A DNA stretch of 64,000 bases from an uncultured Bacteroidota bacterium (GTDB lineage Bacteria > Bacteroidota > Bacteroidia > Chitinophagales > Chitinophagaceae): contig CAIYTT010000028.1 in assembly GCA_903929195.1 (NCBI GenBank), forward strand, positions 46,925-110,924, in the 5' to 3' direction. A program made the translations under genes and the position numbers. Positions 35,414 to 43,574 of the stretch are shown piece by piece. Numbering within the stretch: position 1 is the stretch's first letter; every line of letters starts with the position of its first letter. Below the pieces are notes generated by a model that saw nothing but the letters and a program-made list of their open reading frames with translations, was not told where the DNA came from and ran no database searches.

Positions 35414-37579
35414 TTATCCATTTTTTTTCAACCATTCCAGTACCATTCTTATTTCTCCATAACTGTAATCATCACTCAGTAAATCTTTTATAGGTTTTAA
35501 AGCTATTGTTTGCCCCGATAGTTTTATAGTTTCTAAAATTTTAAGGAGTTTATCTTCTGTCATAAAGTCGTTTATCTTTAATTCATTAGATGCAATAAAT
35601 TGTGCCAAATGGCTTTCTATAGTGCTTTGCGATAAGTTTCTTTCTTTTGCAATTTCAGGTATTCCGGTTCCTTCTTTATACATAGCCAATGTAACATAAG
35701 CCGAACTACCTATTACCGGCTGTGTTGTTTTTTCTTTTTTCTCTTTTTTAGGTTTTGCTAAATTCATTCGTGATGAAATTTTCTTTTTTTGAGTGTAATT
35801 GGAAATTACATTCAAAAAAGCTGCACCATATTTACTCACTTTATAATCTCCAAAACCTGTTATTTGTCTTAGTTCCTCAAACGATTGCGGATAGTAAGTA
35901 GATAAAGCAACTAAAGTATCATCGGAAACAATATTATAGGCAGGCACAGCACTTTCTAATGCAATTGTTTGACGAAGGTCTTTTAATAATTTGAAAATTT
36001 CGGTATCATATTCAGGTTCGTCAAGAGCAACAATCGTTTGTTTTTCTTTTTTAGAAATTAATTTAAGTTCTGTTTCGCCTTTTAATAGTTTCCAGCTTTT
36101 TTCATTTAATTTTAAGATAGGAAATTGGTCTTCTGTTTTTGATAAATATTGATGTTGTAATAATTGCTGAGCAATCCATTGCCATTCTTCTTTTTTTAGA
36201 TGTTTGCCAATGCCATACGTTTTTAATTCTTTATGTAACTCATTTATTTTTTCGCTTGCAGAACCTCTTAAAACGTCAATAATATAATTTGTACCATAAT
36301 TCTCATTTGTTCTGGCTACTGCCGACAAGAATTTTTGTGCATCAATCGTAATATCTTTTTCTTCAAGTGTACTTAAACAATAGTCGCACGAACCGCAATA
36401 TGCCTGAAATGGTTCGCCAAAATACTCCATAAGGTACTGCCTTCTGCAAGCTTCCAGCTCGCAGAAGTCTTGCATCTGTTGTAATTTTTTTAATGTTATA
36501 GCACTTTGGGCAGTATTACCTTCTATAGTTACAAAACGTTTCAGCTTCATTATATCGCCAAACGAGTAGAATAAAATAGCATCGCTTCTTAGCCCGTCTC
36601 TGCCGGCACGCCCTGTTTCTTGATAGTAACCTTCTATATTTTTGGGTACATCATGGTGTATAACATACCTTACATTCGATTTATCTATACCCATCCCAAA
36701 AGCAATTGTAGCAACAATTACATTGTATTCGTCTTTTTGAAATGCTTGTTGTACCCTGCTTCTTTCTGCACTGTCTAAACCGGCATGATAGTGAGCAGCT
36801 TTAATACCTGCTTTTATTAAATAAGCAGCTATTTCTTGGGTAGATACCCGCGAAAGGGCATATATAATACCACAATCGTCTATATGTTTTTTTATGTAAT
36901 CTTCAATTTGTACAAGTACGTTCTTTTTTGGCAACACAAAATAATGAATATTGGGCCTGTTGAAACTACTTATGAAAACTTTAGGTTCATTTAAAGCAAG
37001 TCTTTCAACTATATCATTCTGGGTAATAGTGTCGGCACTTGCAGTAAGGGCTATAAGCGGTAGATTGGGGAAGTGATTTTTAAGAATAGAAAGTTTTAAA
37101 TATTCCGGTCTAAAATCGTGCCCCCATTGCGAGATACAATGTGCTTCGTCTATTGCGAATAATGAAGGATTCAATCTTTTTAAAAAATCAATAAATGATT
37201 GTGTGTTAGCAGGAATTCGTTCGGGGGCAATGTACAAAAGTTTTATTTCTCCTTTAATAGCATGTTGCATTATTCTTCGTTGCTCATCGGTTGATTGAGA
37301 TGAATTCAGAAAAGCAGCATAAATACCATTTGCCAATAATGCATCTACCTGATCTTTCATAAGTGCAATAAGAGGCGAAACAACAATTGTAATACCCGGC
37401 AATAACATTGCAGGCAGTTGAAAACAGATAGACTTGCCGCCACCGGTAGGCATAATTGCCAATACATTATTACCGGCAAGTACATTTTGTATTATTGATA
37501 GTTGTTTAAGACGGAACTCATCGAAACCAAAAAAATGTTTAAGAGCAAGTTGTAATTTTTCTTGTGAATAGGTATTCAT
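35414..37579 (-). CDS. recQ: ATP-dependent DNA helicase RecQ
   Basis: RecQ unwinds 3'-to-5' at forks and recombination intermediates. The 721-residue product has Walker A MPTGGGKS near 41-48, DEAHCISQWGHDFRPEY near 138-154, VATIAFGMGIDKSNVRYVIH, QETGRAGRDG, the RecQ-CT zinc cysteines (CRRQYLMEYFGEPF..YCGSCDYC near 380-405), a winged helix, HRDC (LVALSTYYPQSFEELRQITGFG near 555-580) and a C-terminal HTH extension (GIPEIAKERNLSQSTIESHL near 645). The extension makes it about 110 residues longer than E. coli RecQ, as usual in Bacteroidota. Monocistronic. Confidence 0.95.
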   Translation of the reverse strand: MNTYSQEKLQLALKHFFGFDEFRLKQLSIIQNVLAGNNVLAIMPTGGGKSICFQLPAMLLPGITIVVSPLIALMKDQVDALLANGIYAAFLNSSQSTDEQRRIMQHAIKGEIKLLYIAPERIPANTQSFIDFLKRLNPSLFAIDEAHCISQWGHDFRPEYLKLSILKNHFPNLPLIALTASADTITQNDIVERLALNEPKVFISSFNRPNIHYFVLPKKNVLVQIEDYIKKHIDDCGIIYALSRVSTQEIAAYLIKAGIKAAHYHAGLDSAERSRVQQAFQKDEYNVIVATIAFGMGIDKSNVRYVIHHDVPKNIEGYYQETGRAGRDGLRSDAILFYSFGDIMKLKRFVTIEGNTAQSAITLKKLQQMQDFCELEACRRQYLMEYFGEPFQAYCGSCDYCLSTLEEKDITIDAQKFLSAVARTNENYGTNYIIDVLRGSASEKINELHKELKTYGIGKHLKKEEWQWIAQQLLQHQYLSKTEDQFPILKLNEKSWKLLKGETELKLISKKEKQTIVALDEPEYDTEIFKLLKDLRQTIALESAVPAYNIVSDDTLVALSTYYPQSFEELRQITGFGDYKVSKYGAAFLNVISNYTQKKKISSRMNLAKPKKEKKEKTTQPVIGSSAYVTLAMYKEGTGIPEIAKERNLSQSTIESHLAQFIASNELKINDFMTEDKLLKILETIKLSGQTIALKPIKDLLSDDYSYGEIRMVLEWLKKNG

Positions 37580-37798
37580 TTCTATTTATATTTCCTTTCG
37601 CAAATTACGTTTAAAATAAGACTTTAGGAGTATAGTTTTTGAATATTTATTTATTAATTTAAAAATTAATACAAATAAAAATATAGCATGCAACAGTAAT
37701 AAATATAATAATACAAAAATATAAATAATTGAGACAAGTGTTTTATAGAATTAATCGTAACTATTCAGATTGCTATATAAAGACAAAATTTCACTTCT
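37580..37798. other. Gene-free AT-rich stretch upstream of recQ
   Basis: Likely carries the recQ promoter on the minus strand; I see no confident -7 element. No reading frame of note. Confidence 0.35.
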
Positions 37799-37844
37799 CA
37801 AATTCCTGAAATACTGCATGTTTCGGCAGGATTTCAGGAATTTG
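37799..37844. other. Large isolated hairpin (14-bp perfect stem plus inner CTGC/GCAG)
   Basis: Arms CAAATTCCTGAAAT (37799-37812) and ATTTCAGGAATTTG (37831-37844) are perfectly complementary. The loop contains a second short stem CTGC/GCAG closing TGTTTC. There is no T run after it on the plus strand and only a short one on the minus strand. It lies in the middle of a 450-nt empty region, far from any stop codon. Candidate small RNA, REP-like element or protein-binding cruciform. 37845-38031 shows nothing else. Confidence 0.5.
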
Positions 37845-38031
37845 TAACAGTTTGGATTATACTATAACAATATATAACTTCGAAATTAATTTTATGGAGA
37901 CTGAATAGTTTCTAATTGCCTAAAAATCTGTAAGCTTCAGTAAAAAATGCCCAATAAATGCCTGTGCTAAAATTACAGTCATTGATTGAGCATTGTGTAT
38001 TAAAATAGCTATTCCTATATTATAGAAATTG

Positions 38032-38308
38032 TTATTTTAATAGTGGAGAGTCTGGTTTGGGTTGGGGGGCTGGCTTGGGTTGAGGTAAGGGATTAGGTGC
38101 CGGTTGTGGCACAGGATGTGGTTTGGGAGAAGGTAGTGGAAAAGGATGTGGTTTGGGCTTGGGGCTTGGATGCGGAAACGGTTTTGGGTTGGGTTCTTGT
38201 TTGGGTTGTGGTTCTTGTGGTTGTATTTGGGCATTCACCCAACTATTGCCAAACATGGGCAATAAAAAAAAAACATACTTTTAAGAATTTACTTTTATTT
38301 TTTTTCAT
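38032..38308 (-). pseudogene. Proline-rich secreted protein, frame broken at a T10 tract in the signal peptide
   Basis: From ATG at 38308 the minus strand reads MKKNKSKFLKVC and enters a run of ten T (38264-38273); in that frame it soon stops. With nine T it would read on ...VCFFLLPMFGNSWVNAQ and into a continuous frame of P-K-P-rich repeats (PQPKQEPNPKPFPHPSPKPK and similar) to the stop at 38032. So a one-base change in the homopolymer separates the signal peptide from the repeats. A frame from an internal ATG encodes the repeats alone. Phase variation by slippage, true mutation, or a homopolymer sequencing error are all possible. Repeat composition (Pro, Lys, Gln) suggests a wall- or surface-spanning spacer. 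Confidence 0.6.
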
Positions 38309-38350
38309 ATAATTGTTTTATGTAATTTTTAAGAATTTGTATTATTTAAT

Positions 38351-38842
38351 TTAATTTTTCAATGCTTTATCTTCTACATTAATCCTTACGGCAAGCATTA
38401 CCAAATTAAGAATTGTAAATAAAATAGCTGTAAAGTATAAATGAAATATAAATGGAATCAGTGCAATTTCAATTATTACAACCATGTAATTAGGATGTTT
38501 AATAAACCTATAAAGACCCTTTTTTATTAATGGTGCATTGGGAATACGGTAAATTTTAGTATTCCAGTACTTCCCTAATGATACTATTATCCAAACTTTA
38601 AATGCAAGCAATAAAAAATAGCATATTAAAAATGGAACACTAAAATCTATGTTTTGTTTTTGTGTGTATTCTATAATAAGTGATACAAAAAACAAAACAT
38701 GAAGTATAATAATATACAGATAATGTTTTTGACCATATTCTATTGCACCCTGTTGCAATAACCATTTTTCGTTGCTTTTAGAAAGTATTAATTCGCCAAT
38801 ACGCAGCAGAATAACAAATGATATAAAAAGGATAAATGCCAT
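38351..38842 (-). CDS. Isoprenylcysteine carboxyl methyltransferase (ICMT)-family membrane protein
   Basis: The 163-residue product has four to five membrane helices. Near residues 105-135 it has the ICMT/PEMT-type motif LIKKGLYRFIKHPNYMVVIIE, and near the end VRINVEDKAL, which together form the S-adenosylmethionine site in this fold. It starts one base after the stop of the type III polyketide synthase gene, so the two are one operon. In Bacillus subtilis the same pair (BpsA-BpsB) makes alkylpyrones and their methyl ethers. By analogy this enzyme may O-methylate a polyketide product. That is inference from context. Confidence 0.8.
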   Translation of the reverse strand: MAFILFISFVILLRIGELILSKSNEKWLLQQGAIEYGQKHYLYIIILHVLFFVSLIIEYTQKQNIDFSVPFLICYFLLLAFKVWIIVSLGKYWNTKIYRIPNAPLIKKGLYRFIKHPNYMVVIIEIALIPFIFHLYFTAILFTILNLVMLAVRINVEDKALKN

Positions 38843-38843
38843 A

Positions 38844-39908
38844 TTAAATATTGTTCATTTTAAGTAAAACCATTTCGCTCGAAAACCCGGGACCCATTGT
38901 AACCATTAAGCCATAACCGTTTTCATAACCCTGTGTTACAAACCGCTCTAATACATATAATACAGTTGGGCTACTCATGTTGCCGTAATCGTTCATTACT
39001 TCTCTTGAGTTTTTCAAAAAATCACCTTGTATGTTGAGTACACTTTCATAAGCACTTAATACTTTTTTACCACCCGGATGGAATATGAAATTCTTAATAT
39101 CTGCGAGTGTTAAATTGTTTTTTTCTAAAAACGAAGTAACATCCGTATTTATGTGGTTGGCAATAATTGTAGGTATGTCTTTCGAGAATAATACTTTAAA
39201 TCCTTTATCTAAAAATTCCCAACCCATAACATCCATAGTATCGTAATATAACTTGCTTTGCGAACTTATATATGTTATTTCTTTTTTTGTATTATTGGTA
39301 AATTTGTCTCCTTTAATAATACAAGCAGCAACTCCGTCGGCAAATAAACTGGCACCTATAAAATTACTTTTACTGTAGTCGCTTTGTAAAAATGTTAAAG
39401 AACATAAATCTACGGCAACCAATAATACCACAGCTGCTGTATTGGCTTTTGCCAAAATGCAAGCTTTAGAAAAGCCCGAAACACCACCGGCACAACCTAA
39501 GCCAAAAACAGACATTCGGGTTATATTTTGGTTTAATTTCATTAAATTAATAATGCGTGCATCTAAGCTTGGTGTTGATAGTCCGGTTGTTGAAATGAAA
39601 ATAATATCCGTAATATCTCCCTTATTAATATTAGCTGCAACAATACATTCCTCAATTGCTTTTACCGAATAATCAAGTGAAATAGTAATGTAATCGTTAT
39701 TTTGCTTTTGAAAAGTATGTAATGTTGAGTAATAATCAAGCGGCTTACAAAAATTTCTTGTTTTAATTTCGGTGTTATCAAAAGCACAAAGCATTTTATC
39801 AACTTGTGGAAAAGAAGGTTCAAATAGTTGCTTTGCACATTCTTTTACTTCCATTTGATTTACTTTAAATGGGAAATCAATTTTACTGATTGCTGCTAAA
39901 GAAGGCAT
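38844..39908 (-). CDS. Type III polyketide synthase (chalcone/alkylpyrone synthase family)
   Basis: The 354-residue product has the thiolase-fold triad of type III synthases: Cys139 in FGLGCAGGVSG, His277 in FIFHPGGKKVL and Asn310 in MNDYGNMSSPTVLYVL. The C-terminal G-F-GPG loop appears as TMGPGFSSEMVLL. Full length for the family. These enzymes condense malonyl-CoA units onto an acyl-CoA starter to make pyrones, resorcinols or phloroglucinols. Starter and chain length cannot be read from sequence by eye. Cytoplasmic; co-transcribed with the methyltransferase downstream. Confidence 0.92.
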   Translation of the reverse strand: MPSLAAISKIDFPFKVNQMEVKECAKQLFEPSFPQVDKMLCAFDNTEIKTRNFCKPLDYYSTLHTFQKQNNDYITISLDYSVKAIEECIVAANINKGDITDIIFISTTGLSTPSLDARIINLMKLNQNITRMSVFGLGCAGGVSGFSKACILAKANTAAVVLLVAVDLCSLTFLQSDYSKSNFIGASLFADGVAACIIKGDKFTNNTKKEITYISSQSKLYYDTMDVMGWEFLDKGFKVLFSKDIPTIIANHINTDVTSFLEKNNLTLADIKNFIFHPGGKKVLSAYESVLNIQGDFLKNSREVMNDYGNMSSPTVLYVLERFVTQGYENGYGLMVTMGPGFSSEMVLLKMNNI

Positions 39909-39956
39909 ATTACTTATATTTAGATTAAAACTAATTAAATGAAATGAAATTATTAT

Positions 39957-40610
39957 TTATAGTTTAATAAATTTTTCGGGATGTTGAAAACTAATACCAT
40001 CGGCTAACATGTCTGCCATTTTTAAAATATCTTTTTCTAATTTATTGGTAGTAATAATATCTGCTGTATAATTTTTCTTTATGCGTTGCACCACTTCATC
40101 GGTTGTTAATTTCAAATGTCCCTCCATCATATTCTTCAAATCTTGTAAAAAGAAATCGGCATTTTGTTTGTTTAGAAATTTTGCAATATCATCAGCATTC
40201 GCATACCATTTCTTATTTACCTCCATCAATTTAAGTGTGTTTTCTTCTTTTGCAGCATTAATTACATCTATTGATAAGTTAACATGTTTGTAAAGCAATT
40301 GCGTTAAGTATTTACCAGCAACTGTACCATAATAAGGCATTATTGAGTTGCCTATTTCAGCTTGATTTTTCAATAATCTTTTTATTGCCTCTTCTTTGCC
40401 GGGAAGATTATCAACAATGCAAAAAATTACATTGCGTGTATAAAAGATATGTTCTTCCCATAACTGCCTCGTATTATTTTTAAATTCAGAAGTAGTTATG
40501 AGTGCTTTGGTTTTTATACTGTCTTTTTTAACTTGTGCAAATACGGTATTGCAAAATATTGCTATAAAAAAGACAGTAATTACTGAAAATATATTTTTAT
40601 TTGTTGTCAT
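39957..40610 (-). CDS. Secreted helical protein of an uncharacterised family
   Basis: The 217-residue product has a signal peptide (to about residue 25, TVFAQ). It then has a helical domain with LWEEHIFYTRNVIFCIVDNLP near 50-70, RLLKNQAEIGNSIMPYYG near 78-95, LYKHVNLSIDVINAAKE and KKWYANADDIAKFLNKQN. Homologues with this LWE(D/E)H..WTR..I pattern occur in many soil bacteria and are sometimes mis-named glycosyltransferase or acetylglutamate kinase; no function is established. The tandem, evenly spaced His/Glu residues suggest a four-helix bundle. Confidence 0.65.
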   Translation of the reverse strand: MTTNKNIFSVITVFFIAIFCNTVFAQVKKDSIKTKALITTSEFKNNTRQLWEEHIFYTRNVIFCIVDNLPGKEEAIKRLLKNQAEIGNSIMPYYGTVAGKYLTQLLYKHVNLSIDVINAAKEENTLKLMEVNKKWYANADDIAKFLNKQNADFFLQDLKNMMEGHLKLTTDEVVQRIKKNYTADIITTNKLEKDILKMADMLADGISFQHPEKFIKL

Positions 40611-40688
40611 TTTATTTGTTTTTGTCTTGTATAAATTAAAATATTTGTATTCAATAGTTGCTTTCCTGTTTTATATTGCTTCATTTTA

Positions 40689-40919
40689 TTATGCAATTTC
40701 ATTTATTTTTCGCTTATCATAAGTATTTATTACTATACCACCTATAACTAAAACAATACCGATAACAGGCGGCCACTGTATAGGATACTCTCTATCATCT
40801 GTTTTATTTATTCTCATTGTTTCTGCTACATTATTTACATGAGAAAAATTAAATTTAGAATATACTATTATTACTATTCCAGTAATAAGTATGATAATGC
40901 CCACTGTTTTTGTTTTCAT
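40689..40919 (-). CDS. Small two-helix membrane protein
   Basis: From the ATG at 40919 the 76-residue product is MKTKTVGIIILITGIVIIVY, a polar middle (about 22-48), a second hydrophobic segment PPVIGIVLVIGGIVINTY and a charged tail KRKINEIA. This pattern (two helices with a short loop, GIIL.TGI / GI.L.IGGI) is seen in small DUF3185-like inner membrane proteins of unknown role. The frame extends 13 codons upstream, but those residues overlap the terminator region of the next gene. Confidence 0.6.
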   Translation of the reverse strand: MKTKTVGIIILITGIVIIVYSKFNFSHVNNVAETMRINKTDDREYPIQWPPVIGIVLVIGGIVINTYDKRKINEIA

Positions 40920-40949
40920 GTTAGAATTAGTTTTTATGATTTTTTTTAA

Positions 40950-40981
40950 AAAAAGCACTACGATTTTGCATAGTGCTTTTT
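40950..40981 (-). terminator. Intrinsic terminator of the His-rich protein gene
   Basis: Stem AAAAAGCACTA / TAGTGCTTTTT (40950-40960 and 40971-40981, loop 10 nt) with a T run on the minus strand, 30 nt after the stop codon at 41012. Confidence 0.8.
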
Positions 40982-41011
40982 CTATAATTAAGAATTAGCT
41001 ACAAACAAGAA

Positions 41012-41272
41012 TTAGCTTTTTGCAGTATGATGTTTAGCTACTTCATTAAGATGTTCGGTAGCCATAGCATGATGACCGCTTGCTTTTACTGTACTGGCAC
41101 AAGCTTTATCATGATTACCTGCTTCGTGGTGTGCAGCAGCTTCTAAATGATGTGTTGCAGCAGCATTATGATGTGCAGCAGCAGTTTTATGGTTATCAAC
41201 TACTTTTTTAACATCTGCAACAGGAACTGAAATTTGCTCTTTTTTTACTTGGGGTGTTGTTGTATTAGACAT
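41012..41272 (-). CDS. Small Ala/His-rich protein
   Basis: From the ATG at 41272 the 86-residue product begins MSNTTTPQVKKEQISVPVAD. From residue about 30 it is a helix-forming tandem pattern rich in Ala and His (NHKTAAAHHNAAATHHLEAA, then HHEAGNHDKACAST and SGHHAMATEHLNEVAKHH) with 17 or so histidines. Similar short AHH-repeat proteins are frequent in Bacteroidota, with no known function; metal binding or stress protection is a guess. An upstream in-frame ATG at 41314 would add MCCCGNSFTIKFYT, unlikely. It has its own terminator. Confidence 0.65.
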   Translation of the reverse strand: MSNTTTPQVKKEQISVPVADVKKVVDNHKTAAAHHNAAATHHLEAAAHHEAGNHDKACASTVKASGHHAMATEHLNEVAKHHTAKS

Positions 41273-41450
41273 TGTATAAAATTTAATTGTGAAAGAATTT
41301 CCACAACAGCACAAAGGTGGGCTACATGTGCGTCTTGATTGTTATACTACTTTAGGCAATAGTTACATGATTTACATATTGTGGTTTAAACACAGAAAAA
41401 GGACAATAAATTATTGTCTATATTATAAATAGGAGGGGAATAAAAAATAG

Positions 41451-42095
41451 TTAAAGAAGATTCTCTTTTCTAAGAATGACTTTAAACATCAAAGAAAATG
41501 GATGGTCGGGATAAGAAAAACTTTTTAATTGTTCTTTTTCATCTTCGGTAATTTCTCGGTTTTCCGTCTTTGTTCTTTTTAATATTTTGGTATATTGTTC
41601 TGTAAACTCCCTATAAAATTGAAGCCGGATATGTTCTAATTTATCAAGCCTGAATTTTTGAATTGTTTTTGCTCCAATCTCAGAGTTATTTTTAATTCTG
41701 ATTATTTCAACATCAAAAGTGATGTGTTGTTCAATTTCATCGTTGCTGTAAACAAAAGGATTCAAAGCATTTTCAACAGGAATAGCATTGTGAGGTACTT
41801 TTTTATTACAATTATCGCAAACCAGAAAAAGATTATTCCATTCAAACGCTAAATCCTTACCTGCTGCATTTGCAACTTCTATATAATGGTCTATTTGAGA
41901 TTCTTTTTCTGATAATTTCCGCTCACAATAAAAACACTTGTTATAGCTAATAGAATAGAGTTGTGCTCTAATATCTTTATGTCCATAAGTACTTGATTCC
42001 GGTCTATCCTTTCCTGATTCCAAAAATTTCTTAAGCCATTCTGCCTTCTTTCTTATTAGAATCTCCGGTTCTGGCAACCTTTCCAAATGTATCAT
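41451..42095 (-). CDS. ptuB: PtuB-like HNH endonuclease of a Septu defence module (module 1)
   Basis: The 214-residue product has a zinc-finger-framed HNH core: Cys54-x2-Cys57 (CFYC), Asp-His70 (IDHY), Asn87/88 in FEWNNLFLVC, and Cys93-x2-Cys96 (CDNC). It ends with a helical tail and PFSLMFKVIL as in PtuB/TIGR02646 proteins. It overlaps the ATPase gene by one base. In Septu systems PtuA (ATPase) and PtuB (nuclease) form a complex that restricts phage. No reverse transcriptase or retron RNA is next to it, so this is not a retron. Function is by family analogy. Confidence 0.82.
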   Translation of the reverse strand: MIHLERLPEPEILIRKKAEWLKKFLESGKDRPESSTYGHKDIRAQLYSISYNKCFYCERKLSEKESQIDHYIEVANAAGKDLAFEWNNLFLVCDNCNKKVPHNAIPVENALNPFVYSNDEIEQHITFDVEIIRIKNNSEIGAKTIQKFRLDKLEHIRLQFYREFTEQYTKILKRTKTENREITEDEKEQLKSFSYPDHPFSLMFKVILRKENLL

Positions 42096-43312
42096 TATAG
42101 GTATCCTATTTTTAAATACTTAAAATATTCAGGGTTAAGTTTTTCCAATTTAATTTCAATTTCGTGTTTTGTTTTTTCGTCATATGCTTTAATTGCATCT
42201 TTCCGCTCTCTAAGTAAATCACTTATTTCAGAATTAAAAGAATCCGTATCAAACAATGGCATTCTTAAAATTTCTTCAATAGGTTTGTTTGCATAGTTTT
42301 CGGTTTCGTTTTCTATATAACACCCATCTTTGCCTGCTTTACATACAATAACTTCTGCACCGTCTAACGAGGATACAATAAAAGGCGAATGGGTAGTAGC
42401 AATAATTTGAATATTAGGGAAAATATCCAGAATATTTTTGAATAATACTTTTTGCCATTTAGGATGCAAATGTGTTTCAGCTTCATCAATTAGTAACATG
42501 CCTTCAACTTCTAATATCTTATTGATAGGTGTCTGGTTTAAAACATGTGCTGCATAAGCCTTAACGAGTAAAGATAACATGCGCTGCATGATATAAATAC
42601 TACCGCTACTTAGTTTATCTATCCCGATTTCATTACCAAACTGAACAAATAATGGAGATAGGTTTTTTCTTGAAACTCCTATAAATTTACCGTCAATAAT
42701 ACAATTATTGATAATCTTAACTGTTGTTTCATATAAAAATTTGCCAATTTGTGATTCTTCACTATTTCCGTCTTTCAGATAATCAAAAAAGACAATACTT
42801 TTAACAACATCTGCGTTTTTATGAACTCCACTAAATGGATTGAGAAATATTTTATTTACGTCCAATAATTCCATCGAACTAATTTCAAATGTACCAGTTG
42901 ATAATTTTGAATTCCAAAAATCAAGAATAAAATTTGTTGGCAATTTCTTTTGAATGTTTCCACAAATTTGATTCCATATATAATTTTCATCTGGCGATAA
43001 AGCAACATACCCATCATATTCAATACTTATAGTCTCTACTTTTTTATTTATTTGAATATTAGCGTTTAATTTGCTACTTTTAAAACTACTAAATATTTGC
43101 CTTTCTATTAATGAATAATATATCCCATACATTATTGTCCTAATTGCATCTATAATTATAGATTTTCCTGTTCCATTTTCACCGGTAATAATTAAATGTT
43201 TAGCCTTGCTTACATAATCATTATACCCGTACTTTTGTTTATCCGGGCTTAACGCAATTTCACATTTTTTAAAGGGTCCAATATTTTCAAGCTTTAAATC
43301 TAATAACTTCAT
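42095..43312 (-). CDS. ptuA: PtuA-like AAA ATPase of a Septu defence module (module 1)
   Basis: The 405-residue product is an SMC/RecF-like ATPase: Walker A GENGTGKS at 44-51, signature KLSSGSIYIMQRML, Walker B LLIDEAETHLHPKWQKVLF near 273 and ATTHSPFIVSSL H-loop. The C-terminal KAYDEKTKHEIEIKLEKLNP is a short coiled tail. It precedes and overlaps ptuB (1 nt), the Septu arrangement. A TAAGTTTG element lies 31 nt upstream at 43344-43351. Such an ATPase with an HNH partner is typical of Septu; a lone OLD-type or other AAA defence ATPase is the alternative. Confidence 0.8.
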   Translation of the reverse strand: MKLLDLKLENIGPFKKCEIALSPDKQKYGYNDYVSKAKHLIITGENGTGKSIIIDAIRTIMYGIYYSLIERQIFSSFKSSKLNANIQINKKVETISIEYDGYVALSPDENYIWNQICGNIQKKLPTNFILDFWNSKLSTGTFEISSMELLDVNKIFLNPFSGVHKNADVVKSIVFFDYLKDGNSEESQIGKFLYETTVKIINNCIIDGKFIGVSRKNLSPLFVQFGNEIGIDKLSSGSIYIMQRMLSLLVKAYAAHVLNQTPINKILEVEGMLLIDEAETHLHPKWQKVLFKNILDIFPNIQIIATTHSPFIVSSLDGAEVIVCKAGKDGCYIENETENYANKPIEEILRMPLFDTDSFNSEISDLLRERKDAIKAYDEKTKHEIEIKLEKLNPEYFKYLKIGYL

Positions 43313-43343
43313 AAACTAAAATTTAGTATTATAGAATTTCATA

Positions 43344-43351
43344 CAAACTTA
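43344..43351 (-). promoter_or_regulatory. Promoter -7 element (TAAGTTTG) of Septu module 1
   Basis: Minus-strand TAAGTTTG fits TAnnTTTG and lies 31 nt before the ptuA ATG at 43312. With the dcw terminator upstream, module 1 is expected to be transcribed on its own. Confidence 0.45.
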
Positions 43352-43473
43352 CTTCAAAAATAGGCTATTATAATAAGTTTTATTGTAACAAAATACATGT
43401 AAAAAAACAGCACGTCATTTTTTATATTATTATTCTAATGTTTCATCCCTATTTTTAGGAGAATAAAAAAGGA

Positions 43474-43534
43474 AAAGCACTTTATACTGTTCCTTTTCTG
43501 CTACCAAAAAGCAAAGGAACTGTAAAAGTGCTTT
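43474..43534 (-). terminator. Terminator at the end of the dcw operon
   Basis: Long, nearly perfect hairpin: arms 43474-43496 and 43513-43534 share AAAGCAC, CTGT(T) and TTCCTTT blocks, with a loop around 43497-43512. On the minus strand it is followed by a T-rich stretch. It lies about 40 nt after the ftsZ stop and separates the dcw operon from Septu module 1. Confidence 0.75.
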
Positions 43535-43574
43535 AACCTATTTAATTTATCAATCTTCCTAAAAACTACAATTA

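Noticed and set aside
41451..43312. Retron-type (Ec78-like) system
   Set aside because: PtuA/PtuB-like proteins also occur in retrons, but there is no reverse transcriptase or retron RNA next to either module.
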